15,420 nucleotides of DNA from Nostoc sp. GT001 (GTDB lineage: Bacteria > Cyanobacteriota > Cyanobacteriia > Cyanobacteriales > Nostocaceae): the NCBI RefSeq assembly GCF_030382115.1, contig NZ_JAUDRJ010000003.1, forward strand, positions 6,284,750-6,300,169, in the 5' to 3' direction. This document shows positions 1 through 7,241 of this stretch, piece by piece. The notes under the pieces were generated by a model that did no database searches, was not told the DNA's origin, and was given only the letters and a program-made list of their open reading frames with translations. Numbering within the stretch: position 1 is the first letter of the stretch; each line of letters begins with the position of its first letter. Position numbers and translations under genes: made by a program.

Positions 1-96
1 TAATGCCTCTTCTACAACGGCATCCTTTGTTGGATGGCCACCAAGTTCGAGTACTCCCTTAATTAAGTTTTCGTCAATTTCGAGATTAGTAATCAT
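1..96 (-). CDS. VapB-type antitoxin, N-terminal part, cut by the window edge
   Basis: Reading the minus strand from an ATG at 96-94 gives 32 open codons to the window edge, beginning MITNLEIDENLIKGVLELGG and continuing with HPTKDAVVEEAL. This pattern (Thr-Asn-Leu-Glu-Ile-Asp, then a helix with a Leu-Gly-Gly turn and Thr-Lys-x-x-Val-Val-x-x-Ala-Leu) matches the N-terminal DNA-binding region of VapB antitoxins (VapB_antitoxin / DUF2191 type). Such proteins bind their own promoter and neutralise a partner PIN-domain VapC ribonuclease, usually encoded directly downstream. The C-terminal toxin-binding part and any vapC lie beyond position 1 and cannot be seen. The family call rests on motif recognition over a short stretch. 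Confidence 0.72.
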   Translation of the reverse strand, partial: MITNLEIDENLIKGVLELGGHPTKDAVVEEAL

Positions 97-150
97 GTGT
101 AGATTATCGCACAAAGTAATGTGCAGTAAAAACTCATTGGAGTAGTTAAT

Positions 151-1536
151 TTAAGTCAAATGCATAAAGACTATTTTCAGTAATTCGGCGCGAGTAAACG
201 GTTTCGTCAGATATCCAGAAGCCCCAACTAATTTCGCTTTTACTTTGTCTACAATTCCTTTATTCCCAGTGACAAAGATAATCGGAGTGTTTTGAAATAG
301 GGAATTATTTCGTATAATACGGCACAACTCATAGCCATCAATTCCTAGCATGTTTAAATCCAACAAAATTAAATCCGGTTTGTGCCTTATAATTGACAAA
401 ACGGCTTTCACTGGATCGTTAATAGTCACTACAGAAAAATTTTCATTTTCTAAGAAATAACTAATTTCTTTAAGAATTGTCGGGCTATCATCTACAGAAA
501 CGATCTTGTGGACTTTTTTTACTGTTACCGTAGCAGCCGTTACTCTTTGGGAAGCAGAATTTATGTTATTTGATATTGTTGGTTCCTGAAAGTTTTCTTT
601 GGAAGGAGTAGAAATCTGTGGTAATCGCTGAACAGGAACTATTTTCTCTTCAGGAATATTTGGGTAAGAATTGACAGTGCTACTTAGTTCTTGTTTGGTG
701 TCAACTAACCCTGAAATCAATTTTGAGAAAAGCGATTGCTCCTCAAAAATCTTTGGTAACTTATCAAATGGTGGATCGGGTTCATGAAGGATAATCGCAC
801 CCTTAAGGATGTAAGGGTATAAATTGCGAGCTAGTTGAATTTCATCTTGATTCAAAATTACAGCCAGATGGCACAGGCTAAAACCCTTCATCCAGTTAAT
901 TAAATCTGGCTGGAGATTTGGTAAATCTTGGTTATCAAACTTGCTGCTAATCAACAGATATGGACGTTGATATGGAGAAGAAATTTTAGGTACAAAAGCC
1001 TGCCAATTCTGTAATCTTACTTGGCAATATTCTAGAATTTTTTCTATACCTAGCCTGCAAATTTTTGGCATTCTATCAAGTGGTTCTGTTAATTCATAAG
1101 TACCTTCTTTGATGAGCAGAAATGATTCAATTACCTCTTTAACTAATTCTTGAACCAGCACTGCTGCTTGTGTAGAATGTAGATGTTGTTGACTAACAAG
1201 CCAGGATATAGCCTGATACTCAGGAGGGTTGCTTCTGGAATTAGTGTCATCTTTGATTAACTGACTGTGTAAGTCAGCTTCAAACATCAGCCGTACTTGA
1301 GAGCGAACCTCATTAGTAAGGAGTGGGATTTGCTGGCTGAGGCGTCGCAAATGGCGTTCTAGTCGATCGAAGGGTTCCACGGAATGGGTAGCGTAAGTTA
1401 TTTTGCCCTGTTCTAAGTAAATCGACCAAGAAACTGAGTTACTCAATACTTGTAAACAAGTACTGTCGGAACAATTGGATAATTGTCTTAACAAACTTAG
1501 AGGACGTAGTTTTGTGAATGTACCTGAGTTATTCAT
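151..1536 (-). CDS. PatA-like response regulator (PATAN-like N-terminal region + C-terminal receiver)
   Basis: A 461-residue protein from the ATG at 1536. A TTG three codons upstream (1545) is possible, but neither start has a clear Shine-Dalgarno. The C-terminal ~120 residues are a complete CheY-like receiver: acidic pair Asp349-Asp350, phospho-acceptor Asp393 in LILLDLN, Thr423 in FVTGN and Lys445 in LTKPF. The N-terminal ~270 residues (opening with a 'LxxLLRQLSNCSDSTCLQV...YLEQGKITYA' pattern) resemble the PATAN/DUF4388 region of cyanobacterial PatA and PixG-type regulators, followed by a polar linker of about 70 residues. There is no DNA-binding or enzymatic output domain, so it probably acts by protein contacts, as known relatives do in heterocyst patterning or phototaxis. 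It is transcribed away from the TerY-like gene. It is one of many PatA paralogues such genomes carry, so it should not be called patA itself. Confidence 0.85.
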   Translation of the reverse strand: MNNSGTFTKLRPLSLLRQLSNCSDSTCLQVLSNSVSWSIYLEQGKITYATHSVEPFDRLERHLRRLSQQIPLLTNEVRSQVRLMFEADLHSQLIKDDTNSRSNPPEYQAISWLVSQQHLHSTQAAVLVQELVKEVIESFLLIKEGTYELTEPLDRMPKICRLGIEKILEYCQVRLQNWQAFVPKISSPYQRPYLLISSKFDNQDLPNLQPDLINWMKGFSLCHLAVILNQDEIQLARNLYPYILKGAIILHEPDPPFDKLPKIFEEQSLFSKLISGLVDTKQELSSTVNSYPNIPEEKIVPVQRLPQISTPSKENFQEPTISNNINSASQRVTAATVTVKKVHKIVSVDDSPTILKEISYFLENENFSVVTINDPVKAVLSIIRHKPDLILLDLNMLGIDGYELCRIIRNNSLFQNTPIIFVTGNKGIVDKVKAKLVGASGYLTKPFTRAELLKIVFMHLT

Positions 1537-2256
1537 ATTTTTCAAGTTTTTTGCGGAATCAACAACCGAACATTTGTAGATTGAAAATATGAGCTATAAA
1601 GTATTCTCTTCTTTGTAATATTTTTCTAACCACCAATTATTTATTTGAAAATATGTACATATATTAAAAATTGTAATATCTCCAAGTCCTTTGTTACATT
1701 TAGCACATTTTACTTAACTTATCTCAAAAAGCAAGTAGGGATGAATAAAGGTAAGCATCTATCATAGCTAGATTATCAGTAGATGTTGGTTAATTCTGGA
1801 TTTTACTAACTACTGACAACTCTTGAGTGAAGACCTTAATAATGACGTTTATTTATGCCCACTCCCTTCAAGATGCAAATTTGATTCCAAGTTCGCGTAG
1901 TTACACTGGTATACTTCTAGAGTTAACGAGCTTAATTATGGTTAATTACTTTTCCTTAAAGAAGCGATTATTCTACATAAAATCTTTAAAAACTTATCTA
2001 GGAAAGTTTACGTATGTATTGTACTGTAGGTTTAATGGATATAACTTTTTGGTAGATACATTACAACAGATAATGCTGGGTTTTGATAAACTCTTTTTTG
2101 CTAAACTAAGCTTTGCTCAAGTTCATCTTAAATATATAGAGAACTTCATGAAAATAATTTGTTTAATAAAGATTAGAGCATCTACCAATAGATACTATAT
2201 TCTGTAGTCGCCTCGGCGATTTAAACTATATACTCTGAGCAAAGGGAAATAAAGCT
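1537..2256. other. AT-rich divergent spacer between the response regulator and the TerY triad
   Basis: About 720 bases lie between two divergent genes and should hold the promoters of both. The stretch is rich in A/T runs, with no RNA gene or clear repeat. An open frame of 126 codons from a GTG at 1827 to 2207 crosses it, but its product is low-complexity (many Tyr, Phe, Lys, Ile, Leu), has no recognisable motif and starts without a ribosome binding site, so I do not call it a gene. No promoter could be placed with confidence. Confidence 0.6.
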
Positions 2257-2958
2257 TTGGACTTTAACATAACACAAAAAGTTATGCATGATACATTAAG
2301 ACTTGATGAAGTAGTAGAATTTGCTGAGAACCCAGAACCCCGTTGTCCTTGTGTACTTTTATTAGACACATCTGGGTCGATGCAAGGAGAGGCGATTGAG
2401 GCTTTAAATCAGGGTTTACTGAGTTTGAAGGATGAATTAGTCAAAAATTCCTTAGCCGCTAGACGGGTGGAAGTGGCGATCGTCACTTTTGATAGTAATA
2501 TCAATGTAGTACAAGACTTTGTGACTGCCGATCAATTCAATCCACCTATTTTGACAGCACAGGGCTTGACAACAATGGGTGCGGGAATTCATAAAGCTTT
2601 GGACATAATTCAAGAGCGGAAATCTCAGTATCGTGCCAACGGGATTGCTTACTATCGTCCTTGGGTATTTATGATTACCGATGGAGAACCCCAAGGTGAG
2701 TTAGAGCAAGTGGTAGAGCAAGCATCCCAGCGCCTACAGGGAGACGAGGCGAACAAGCGGGTAGCATTCTTTACAGTTGGAGTAGAAAATGCGAATATGA
2801 CACGTTTAAATCAAATAACTGTACGTACTCCCTTAAAGCTTAAAGGATTAAATTTTATCGAGATGTTTGTCTGGCTGTCAACTAGTATGTCGGCTGTTTC
2901 TCATTCACAAGTAGACGAACAGGTAGCACTACCGCCCATTGGTTGGGGAACTGTTTAA
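2257..2958 (+). CDS. TerY-like von Willebrand factor A domain protein
   Basis: A 233-residue cytoplasmic vWA protein with an intact metal-ion-dependent adhesion site: Asp37-x-Ser39-x-Ser41 in LLDTSGSMQG, Thr105/Thr106 in LTTMGAG and Asp142 in ITDGEP. The vWA fold fills nearly the whole protein, as in TerY of tellurite-resistance loci. The start is unsure. The TTG at 2257 has an AAGGGA 9 bases upstream, whereas the ATG at 2284 has no Shine-Dalgarno but still leaves the domain whole. It is followed after 50 bases by a PP2C phosphatase and then a kinase, the gene order of the TerY-P triad, in which the vWA protein is thought to be a metal-dependent scaffold or substrate of the kinase/phosphatase pair. 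The family and triad are known; the target process here is not. Confidence 0.88.
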   Translation: MDFNITQKVMHDTLRLDEVVEFAENPEPRCPCVLLLDTSGSMQGEAIEALNQGLLSLKDELVKNSLAARRVEVAIVTFDSNINVVQDFVTADQFNPPILTAQGLTTMGAGIHKALDIIQERKSQYRANGIAYYRPWVFMITDGEPQGELEQVVEQASQRLQGDEANKRVAFFTVGVENANMTRLNQITVRTPLKLKGLNFIEMFVWLSTSMSAVSHSQVDEQVALPPIGWGTV

Positions 2959-3008
2959 TGAAAAATCGCAGCTTGATGTTTACACAGCTAGCTGCTTGAA
3001 AAAAATTT

Positions 3009-3791
3009 ATGAACATATCAAAACAGATTGCTCAATGGCGGATTGTGGCTGCTTCTGTATGTGGTACAAGTCACTTAAAAAACAATCAATTATGTCAGGA
3101 TGCTCATCACTGGCAGATATTGTCAGATAATGTTTTAGTGGCGGCCGCAGCAGATGGTGCTGGTTCTGCTAGCCTTGGGAAAGTGGGAGCGATGGTTGCT
3201 GTGGAGACAGCAATCGAAAACATTTCTGCCAAGGGGCTGACTCGCAAAAGTTTGACTGATGATACGTTGGTGCGATCGCTCTTAAATGATGCCATATTCG
3301 CCGCCAAAAAAGCTGTGGAAGATGAGGCGGCTACTTGTGACAAACAGCCTCAAGATTTAGCAACTACCTTAATTATGCTGGTTGCCACACCAGAAGTTGT
3401 AGCTGTAGTTCAGATAGGTGATGGTTTGGCAGTAGCAAAAGATCGTCTGGGCAACCTGTTGGCACTGACTATGCCTGACAGTGGTGAATACATCAACGAA
3501 ACCACTTTTTTGACTTCGCCTAATGCCTTAGATACAGCACAAATGAGATTATGGCGCACAGACATAGTAAACGTTGGTATCATCACCGACGGATTACAAA
3601 TGCTGGCTTTGAATATGGTTGTTGGCGAACCTCACAAACCATTCTTTTTTCCGCTGTTTGAATTTGTCGCCAATACCGAGGATAAGACAGAAGCGAAGGA
3701 GCAATTGGTAAAATTTTTACGCTCAGAGCGGATTACGCAACGCACTGATGATGATTTGACACTCATTATAGCTGCATTCAACGACTCATGA
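3009..3791 (+). CDS. PP2C-family serine/threonine protein phosphatase
   Basis: A 260-residue protein with the PP2C metal-binding signature in order: Gln30-Asp31 near the N-terminus, Asp49-Gly50 in AAADGAGS, a TT-x-x-x-L strand at 119-123, Asp138 in QIGDGLA, Asp194-Gly195 in ITDGL and Asp248/Asp249 in TDDDLTLI near the C-terminus. It is the short, stand-alone PP2C_2 type with no membrane segment, and predicted to remove phosphate from Ser/Thr in a Mn/Mg-dependent way. The ATG at 3009 fits because the conserved QWRIVAASVCGTSH start follows directly; the Shine-Dalgarno is weak. It lies 50 bases after the vWA gene and 57 bases before the kinase gene, so the three are probably one transcript. The likely job is to oppose the neighbouring kinase, which is inference from the triad arrangement. 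Confidence 0.9.
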   Translation: MNISKQIAQWRIVAASVCGTSHLKNNQLCQDAHHWQILSDNVLVAAAADGAGSASLGKVGAMVAVETAIENISAKGLTRKSLTDDTLVRSLLNDAIFAAKKAVEDEAATCDKQPQDLATTLIMLVATPEVVAVVQIGDGLAVAKDRLGNLLALTMPDSGEYINETTFLTSPNALDTAQMRLWRTDIVNVGIITDGLQMLALNMVVGEPHKPFFFPLFEFVANTEDKTEAKEQLVKFLRSERITQRTDDDLTLIIAAFNDS

Positions 3792-3848
3792 GCAACAAAT
3801 CTACAGGTTTCACATCTTACAATAACTTCCGTTAGCGGTAATTTCATT

Positions 3849-6014
3849 ATGCAGGTACTACGTTGTTCCCCCAGAAAAGAAATCCTCAGCCTCAATGTCA
3901 GTTTGGGGCGTGGGGGTGAAGCTTGTGTTTATGCAGTGCCATCCGATAACGACTTAGTGGCGAAGATTTATCACAAGCCAACCACTGCCCATGCTGATAA
4001 ACTCCAGGCGATGCTTGCCAACCCGCCAGAAAACCCGACGGCGAGTTTAGGGCATATCTCTATCGCTTGGCCAGAGGATTTATTACGGGCAGCAGATGGC
4101 AAAAATAGCATCCTGGGCTTTTTGATGCCACGTATTCAGGGGATGCGTCCAATCATCGACTTTTACAACCCCAGAACCCGTCGGCAACACTGCCCCCTAT
4201 TCAACTATCAGTACCTGCTCCGCACGGCTCGTAACCTGGCGGCAGCTTTTGCCGCTTTGCACGCTAGTGGATATTGCATTGGTGATGTGAATGAGTCTAA
4301 TATCCTCGTCAGTGATACAGCACTGGTGACTTTGATAGACACAGACTCTTTCCAAGTAACCGACCCAAACAGCAATGTTGTTTATCGCTGCCCAGTGGGT
4401 AAACCAGAGTTTACTCCACCAGAACTACAGAATAAAACTTTTGCCCAGCACGATCGCGAAATTTCTCACGATTTATTTGGGTTATCGGTGCTAGTATTTC
4501 AACTCTTAATGGAAGGCACCCACCCATTTTCGGGGATTTTTCAAGGTGCGATTGAGCCACCACCTTACGAAGCACGCATTGCATCGGGTCATTTCACTTA
4601 CAGCGAAAAGCGTTACGTACCCTACCTGCCAACACCCATTGCCCCCCCTTGGGAAATTCTCCATCCCAGCTTACAAGAACTATTTGTTCGTTGTTTTGAA
4701 GATGGTCACAACAACCCACTGCTGCGCCCCAGTGCCCAAACTTGGCTCTCAGCCATCGCTGAAGCCGAAGATTCCCTAATTACCTGTACGACAAATCCCC
4801 AACATCGCTACAACAACCACATGCGTAGCTGTCCGTGGTGCGAACGTACCGTGCGATTAGGTGGACGCGACCCCTTCCCATCACATCGGGCTATAGAAGC
4901 TAGAGAACATCTCCAACCGCGAATCAAAGCGAGAAAGCGCTACAATCAGACACCGCATTTTCCCCAGCGCGCCATGTCACCGCAGGTAGCTAATTACTGG
5001 CAGCCAATAATGACTCCCAGCGGTTCATATAAACCTGCCAAAAAGTCAAAGTTGTACCCGGTTATTTGTTGTTTGCTGGGTTTTGGTTTATTGGGATATG
5101 CAGACGTAATGATTAAATTTACTCAGCCGTTGGTTTCCCAAAATGCTTACACCCAACAAACAATCAAATCTTCCCAGCCAAATAACAAACTCAGCTTCGC
5201 TGATTCCTATCAGCAAGGTTATATTGCTTACAAAGAGCGAGACTATGACAAAGCAATTGTCTACTTTAGCCAAGCAATTGAACAAGAACCGACACATGCT
5301 AGAGCAATTGTAAATCGGGGCAATGCCCGCTATAACTTGAAAGACTACGAAGGAGCAGTTACAGATTATAGCCAAGCTCTGAAAATCAATCCCAATCAAA
5401 CTAAAGCTCTGGTAAATCGGGGCAATGCCCGCTATATGCTCGCTGAATATAGTAACGATCCTGATAAAGAATATAATCTAGCGATCGCAGACTATAATCG
5501 AGCCATTGGTCTGGATAATAATGAAATTGAAGCTTATGTCAGACGGGGGATTGTCCGCGCCCAAATGGCTAAATACAGTGGTGAATCTCAACAAGCTTAC
5601 AAAAAAGCGATCGCAGATTTTACTCAAGCCATACAACTTAATGTCTCCAAAGCCGAAGCTTACTTCCAGCGGGGTGTTGTCTATTACCAAATTGCTCAAT
5701 ATAGCAGCAATTATCAGCAAGAATATAATCAAGCGATCGCTGACTTTAACCATGCATTAACTATTAGCCCCAAACTAGCAAAAGCATATCTCAAACGAGG
5801 TATGGTTCGCTATGAACTGGCACAGTATGGCGGTAGTGAAGCTAACAAAAACCAGACAAAAGCTGTCGAAGATATACAGGCATCTGCCAAAATCTTTCTT
5901 GAGCAAGGTGACATGGATAATTATCAACAAGCACTCAGTAATATGTGTGTAGTCATCGAAAACAAATGTGACCCTTTATTCCAAGGCTCAAGTAATGTGG
6001 AAAAAACTAACTAG
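3849..6014 (+). CDS. TerY-P-type protein kinase with Cys/His cluster, membrane segment and TPR repeats
   Basis: A 721-residue protein. Residues 13-310 look like a divergent protein kinase: Gly-rich loop G20-R-G-G-E, Lys39 in VAKIY, catalytic loop Asp146-V-N-E-S-Asn151, Asp164 in LIDTDSF in the DFG position, and PEFTPPEL for the APE region. The HRD arginine is Gly and the usual catalytic-loop Lys is Asn148, as I recall for TerY-associated kinases. Cys313, His319, Cys328 and Cys331 could bind zinc. Residues about 402-421 form one hydrophobic, probably membrane-spanning segment. Residues 450-700 carry about six TPR units. The kinase would then sit on the cytoplasmic side and the TPRs across the membrane if the topology is simple; this is inference. 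It is the last gene of the vWA-PP2C-kinase unit, followed by a strong terminator. Confidence 0.87.
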   Translation: MQVLRCSPRKEILSLNVSLGRGGEACVYAVPSDNDLVAKIYHKPTTAHADKLQAMLANPPENPTASLGHISIAWPEDLLRAADGKNSILGFLMPRIQGMRPIIDFYNPRTRRQHCPLFNYQYLLRTARNLAAAFAALHASGYCIGDVNESNILVSDTALVTLIDTDSFQVTDPNSNVVYRCPVGKPEFTPPELQNKTFAQHDREISHDLFGLSVLVFQLLMEGTHPFSGIFQGAIEPPPYEARIASGHFTYSEKRYVPYLPTPIAPPWEILHPSLQELFVRCFEDGHNNPLLRPSAQTWLSAIAEAEDSLITCTTNPQHRYNNHMRSCPWCERTVRLGGRDPFPSHRAIEAREHLQPRIKARKRYNQTPHFPQRAMSPQVANYWQPIMTPSGSYKPAKKSKLYPVICCLLGFGLLGYADVMIKFTQPLVSQNAYTQQTIKSSQPNNKLSFADSYQQGYIAYKERDYDKAIVYFSQAIEQEPTHARAIVNRGNARYNLKDYEGAVTDYSQALKINPNQTKALVNRGNARYMLAEYSNDPDKEYNLAIADYNRAIGLDNNEIEAYVRRGIVRAQMAKYSGESQQAYKKAIADFTQAIQLNVSKAEAYFQRGVVYYQIAQYSSNYQQEYNQAIADFNHALTISPKLAKAYLKRGMVRYELAQYGGSEANKNQTKAVEDIQASAKIFLEQGDMDNYQQALSNMCVVIENKCDPLFQGSSNVEKTN
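5310..5740 (+). repeat. Internal DNA repeats of the TPR-coding region
   Basis: A 25-base segment at 5310-5334 is repeated exactly at 5412-5436, 102 bases apart, which is one standard 34-residue TPR unit. Further on, HIP1 octamers GCGATCGC occur at 5481, 5607 and 5733, spaced exactly 126 bases, each encoding the Ala-Ile-Ala-Asp of a 42-residue unit. The pattern indicates recent unit duplication within the gene. The octamer is the common cyanobacterial HIP1 sequence. Confidence 0.85.
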
Positions 6015-6072
6015 AAACAAGTAAGTTTTGTTACTAGTATCTTCTTGGTTTTGATTGAAAAAATCAAGCCTG

Positions 6073-6108
6073 ACTAGGGTTAGCTGGCGCTAACCCTAGT
6101 TATTTTAT
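6073..6108 (+). terminator. Rho-independent-type terminator after the kinase gene
   Basis: A perfect 12-bp stem (6073-6084 with 6089-6100) closes a TGGC loop and is followed by the T-rich stretch TATTTTATT. It lies 58 bases after the stop codon of the kinase gene and separates the TerY-P unit from the polysaccharide cluster. Confidence 0.85.
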
Positions 6109-6202
6109 TGGTGATATTTTTATTTCATTGAGTAATTTATTTCTGTATTTATAGATATTCATAGAGCTTTTATATAGAAAAGATTTTAATTTATCTTTCC
6201 TT

Positions 6203-6208
6203 TATAAT
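6203..6208 (+). promoter_or_regulatory. Possible -10 box upstream of rfbF
   Basis: A consensus TATAAT stands in the otherwise gene-free, AT-rich spacer 6101-6341, about 133 bases before the rfbF start. No convincing -35 box sits 16-18 bases upstream, so this is only a candidate. Apart from this and the preceding terminator, I see nothing in the spacer. Confidence 0.3.
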
Positions 6209-6341
6209 TTCATCGGAAATTACAGTTAGATTATTGACGGAGAAACAGAAATCAGAAATACATTTTTCTCCCTTGAAGTGCATCCTCTTCATCTCGCAAA
6301 AGTCAAATAATCATATCCCTACAAATCTCCGAGGTAATTGC

Positions 6342-7115
6342 ATGAAAGCGGTGATTTTGGCTGGAGGTCTTGGTACACGCCTCAGTGAAGAAACCAGTAT
6401 TAGACCCAAGCCGATGGTTGAGATTGGTGGTAAACCAATTCTCTGGCACATAATGAAAACATATTCTGCCCACGGCATTAATGATTTCATCATTTGTTGC
6501 GGTTATAAAGGTTACATCATTAAAGAGTATTTTGCTAACTACTTCTTACACATGTCAGATGTTACCTTTGACATGCGCTTTAACCAGATGAACGTGCATT
6601 CTGGTTATGCTGAACCCTGGCGTGTCACCTTAGTAAATACGGGTGATAATACAATGACAGGCGGACGCTTAAAGCGAATCAGCGAACATCTTGGTAATGA
6701 GACTTTTTGCTTTACCTATGGTGATGGTGTAAGTAATATTAATATCACCGAGCTAGTTAAGTTTCACAAAGAACAAAATAGCTTAGGAACACTCACAGCC
6801 GTTCAACCAGCCGGACGTTTTGGTGCTATTTCTTTAGGATATGAACAAACTAAAATCACCAGCTTTCGGGAAAAACCCGAAGGTGATGGAGCTTGGATTA
6901 ATGGCGGTTATTTTGTGTTAGAACCAGAAGTCATCAACTTAATTGCTGATGACTCTACGGTATGGGAGCAAGAACCATTAGAAAAGCTAGCTGATATGGA
7001 ACAGCTATCTGCTTTTAAACATGATGGTTTTTGGCAACCGATGGATACTTTACGCGATAAAAACTATCTCGAAGGGCTGTGGAATAACAATCAGGCTCCT
7101 TGGAAGGTATGGTAA
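6342..7115 (+). CDS. rfbF: Glucose-1-phosphate cytidylyltransferase
   Basis: A 257-residue protein, the usual length for RfbF, predicted to convert CTP and alpha-D-glucose 1-phosphate to CDP-glucose and diphosphate (EC 2.7.7.33), the entry step to CDP-3,6-dideoxy- and related sugars. It shows the nucleotidyltransferase signature LAGGLGTRL at 6-14, then RPKPMV with Lys23, Asp128 in YGDGV, GRFGAI at 158-163, REKPEGDGAWINGGY at 176-190 and WQPMDTLRD near the C-terminus, all typical of this subfamily. The ATG at 6342 is chosen because GAGG lies 7 bases upstream and the family start MKAVILAGG follows. The frame stays open 36 codons further upstream, but that extension has no family resemblance. 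The gene opens the sugar cluster. The usual partner, CDP-glucose 4,6-dehydratase (rfbG), is not in the window. Confidence 0.95.
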   Translation: MKAVILAGGLGTRLSEETSIRPKPMVEIGGKPILWHIMKTYSAHGINDFIICCGYKGYIIKEYFANYFLHMSDVTFDMRFNQMNVHSGYAEPWRVTLVNTGDNTMTGGRLKRISEHLGNETFCFTYGDGVSNINITELVKFHKEQNSLGTLTAVQPAGRFGAISLGYEQTKITSFREKPEGDGAWINGGYFVLEPEVINLIADDSTVWEQEPLEKLADMEQLSAFKHDGFWQPMDTLRDKNYLEGLWNNNQAPWKVW

Positions 7116-7202
7116 GGAGAGCAGGGGGAGCAGGGGAGCAAAGGAGTAGAGGAGCAGAGGAGAATAATTAATAACCAATGCCCAATGCCCAATGCCCAAT
7201 GA
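7116..7202. repeat. Purine-rich tract and CCAATGC heptanucleotide tandem repeat
   Basis: Directly after the rfbF stop lies a G/A-rich tract (7114-7162) of imperfect GGGAGCA-like units. It is followed at 7175-7202 by four tandem 7-mers: three exact CCAATGC copies and a last copy ending in A. Short tandem heptanucleotides of this kind are known as STRR sequences in heterocyst-forming cyanobacteria. A 12-base piece of the purine tract (7121-7132) occurs again at 13693-13704. Confidence 0.8.
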
Positions 7203-7241
7203 CTTTATAGATTTACTGTAATTTGAAGTGCGATAATACTA

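Noticed and set aside
1827..2207. Open frame of 126 codons from a GTG start between the response regulator and the vWA gene
   Set aside because: Low-complexity, Tyr/Phe/Lys/Ile-rich product, no motif, no ribosome binding site, in an AT-rich divergent spacer where chance frames are common.
2958..2999. 13-codon mini-frame whose ATG overlaps the vWA stop codon and which ends 9 bases before the PP2C start
   Set aside because: Placement would suit translational coupling, but it has no ribosome binding site of its own, no recognisable content and is short enough to be chance.
6234..6341. N-terminal extension of rfbF by 36 codons
   Set aside because: The extension has no resemblance to the family, while the ATG at 6342 has a GAGG at proper distance and gives the standard 257-residue protein.
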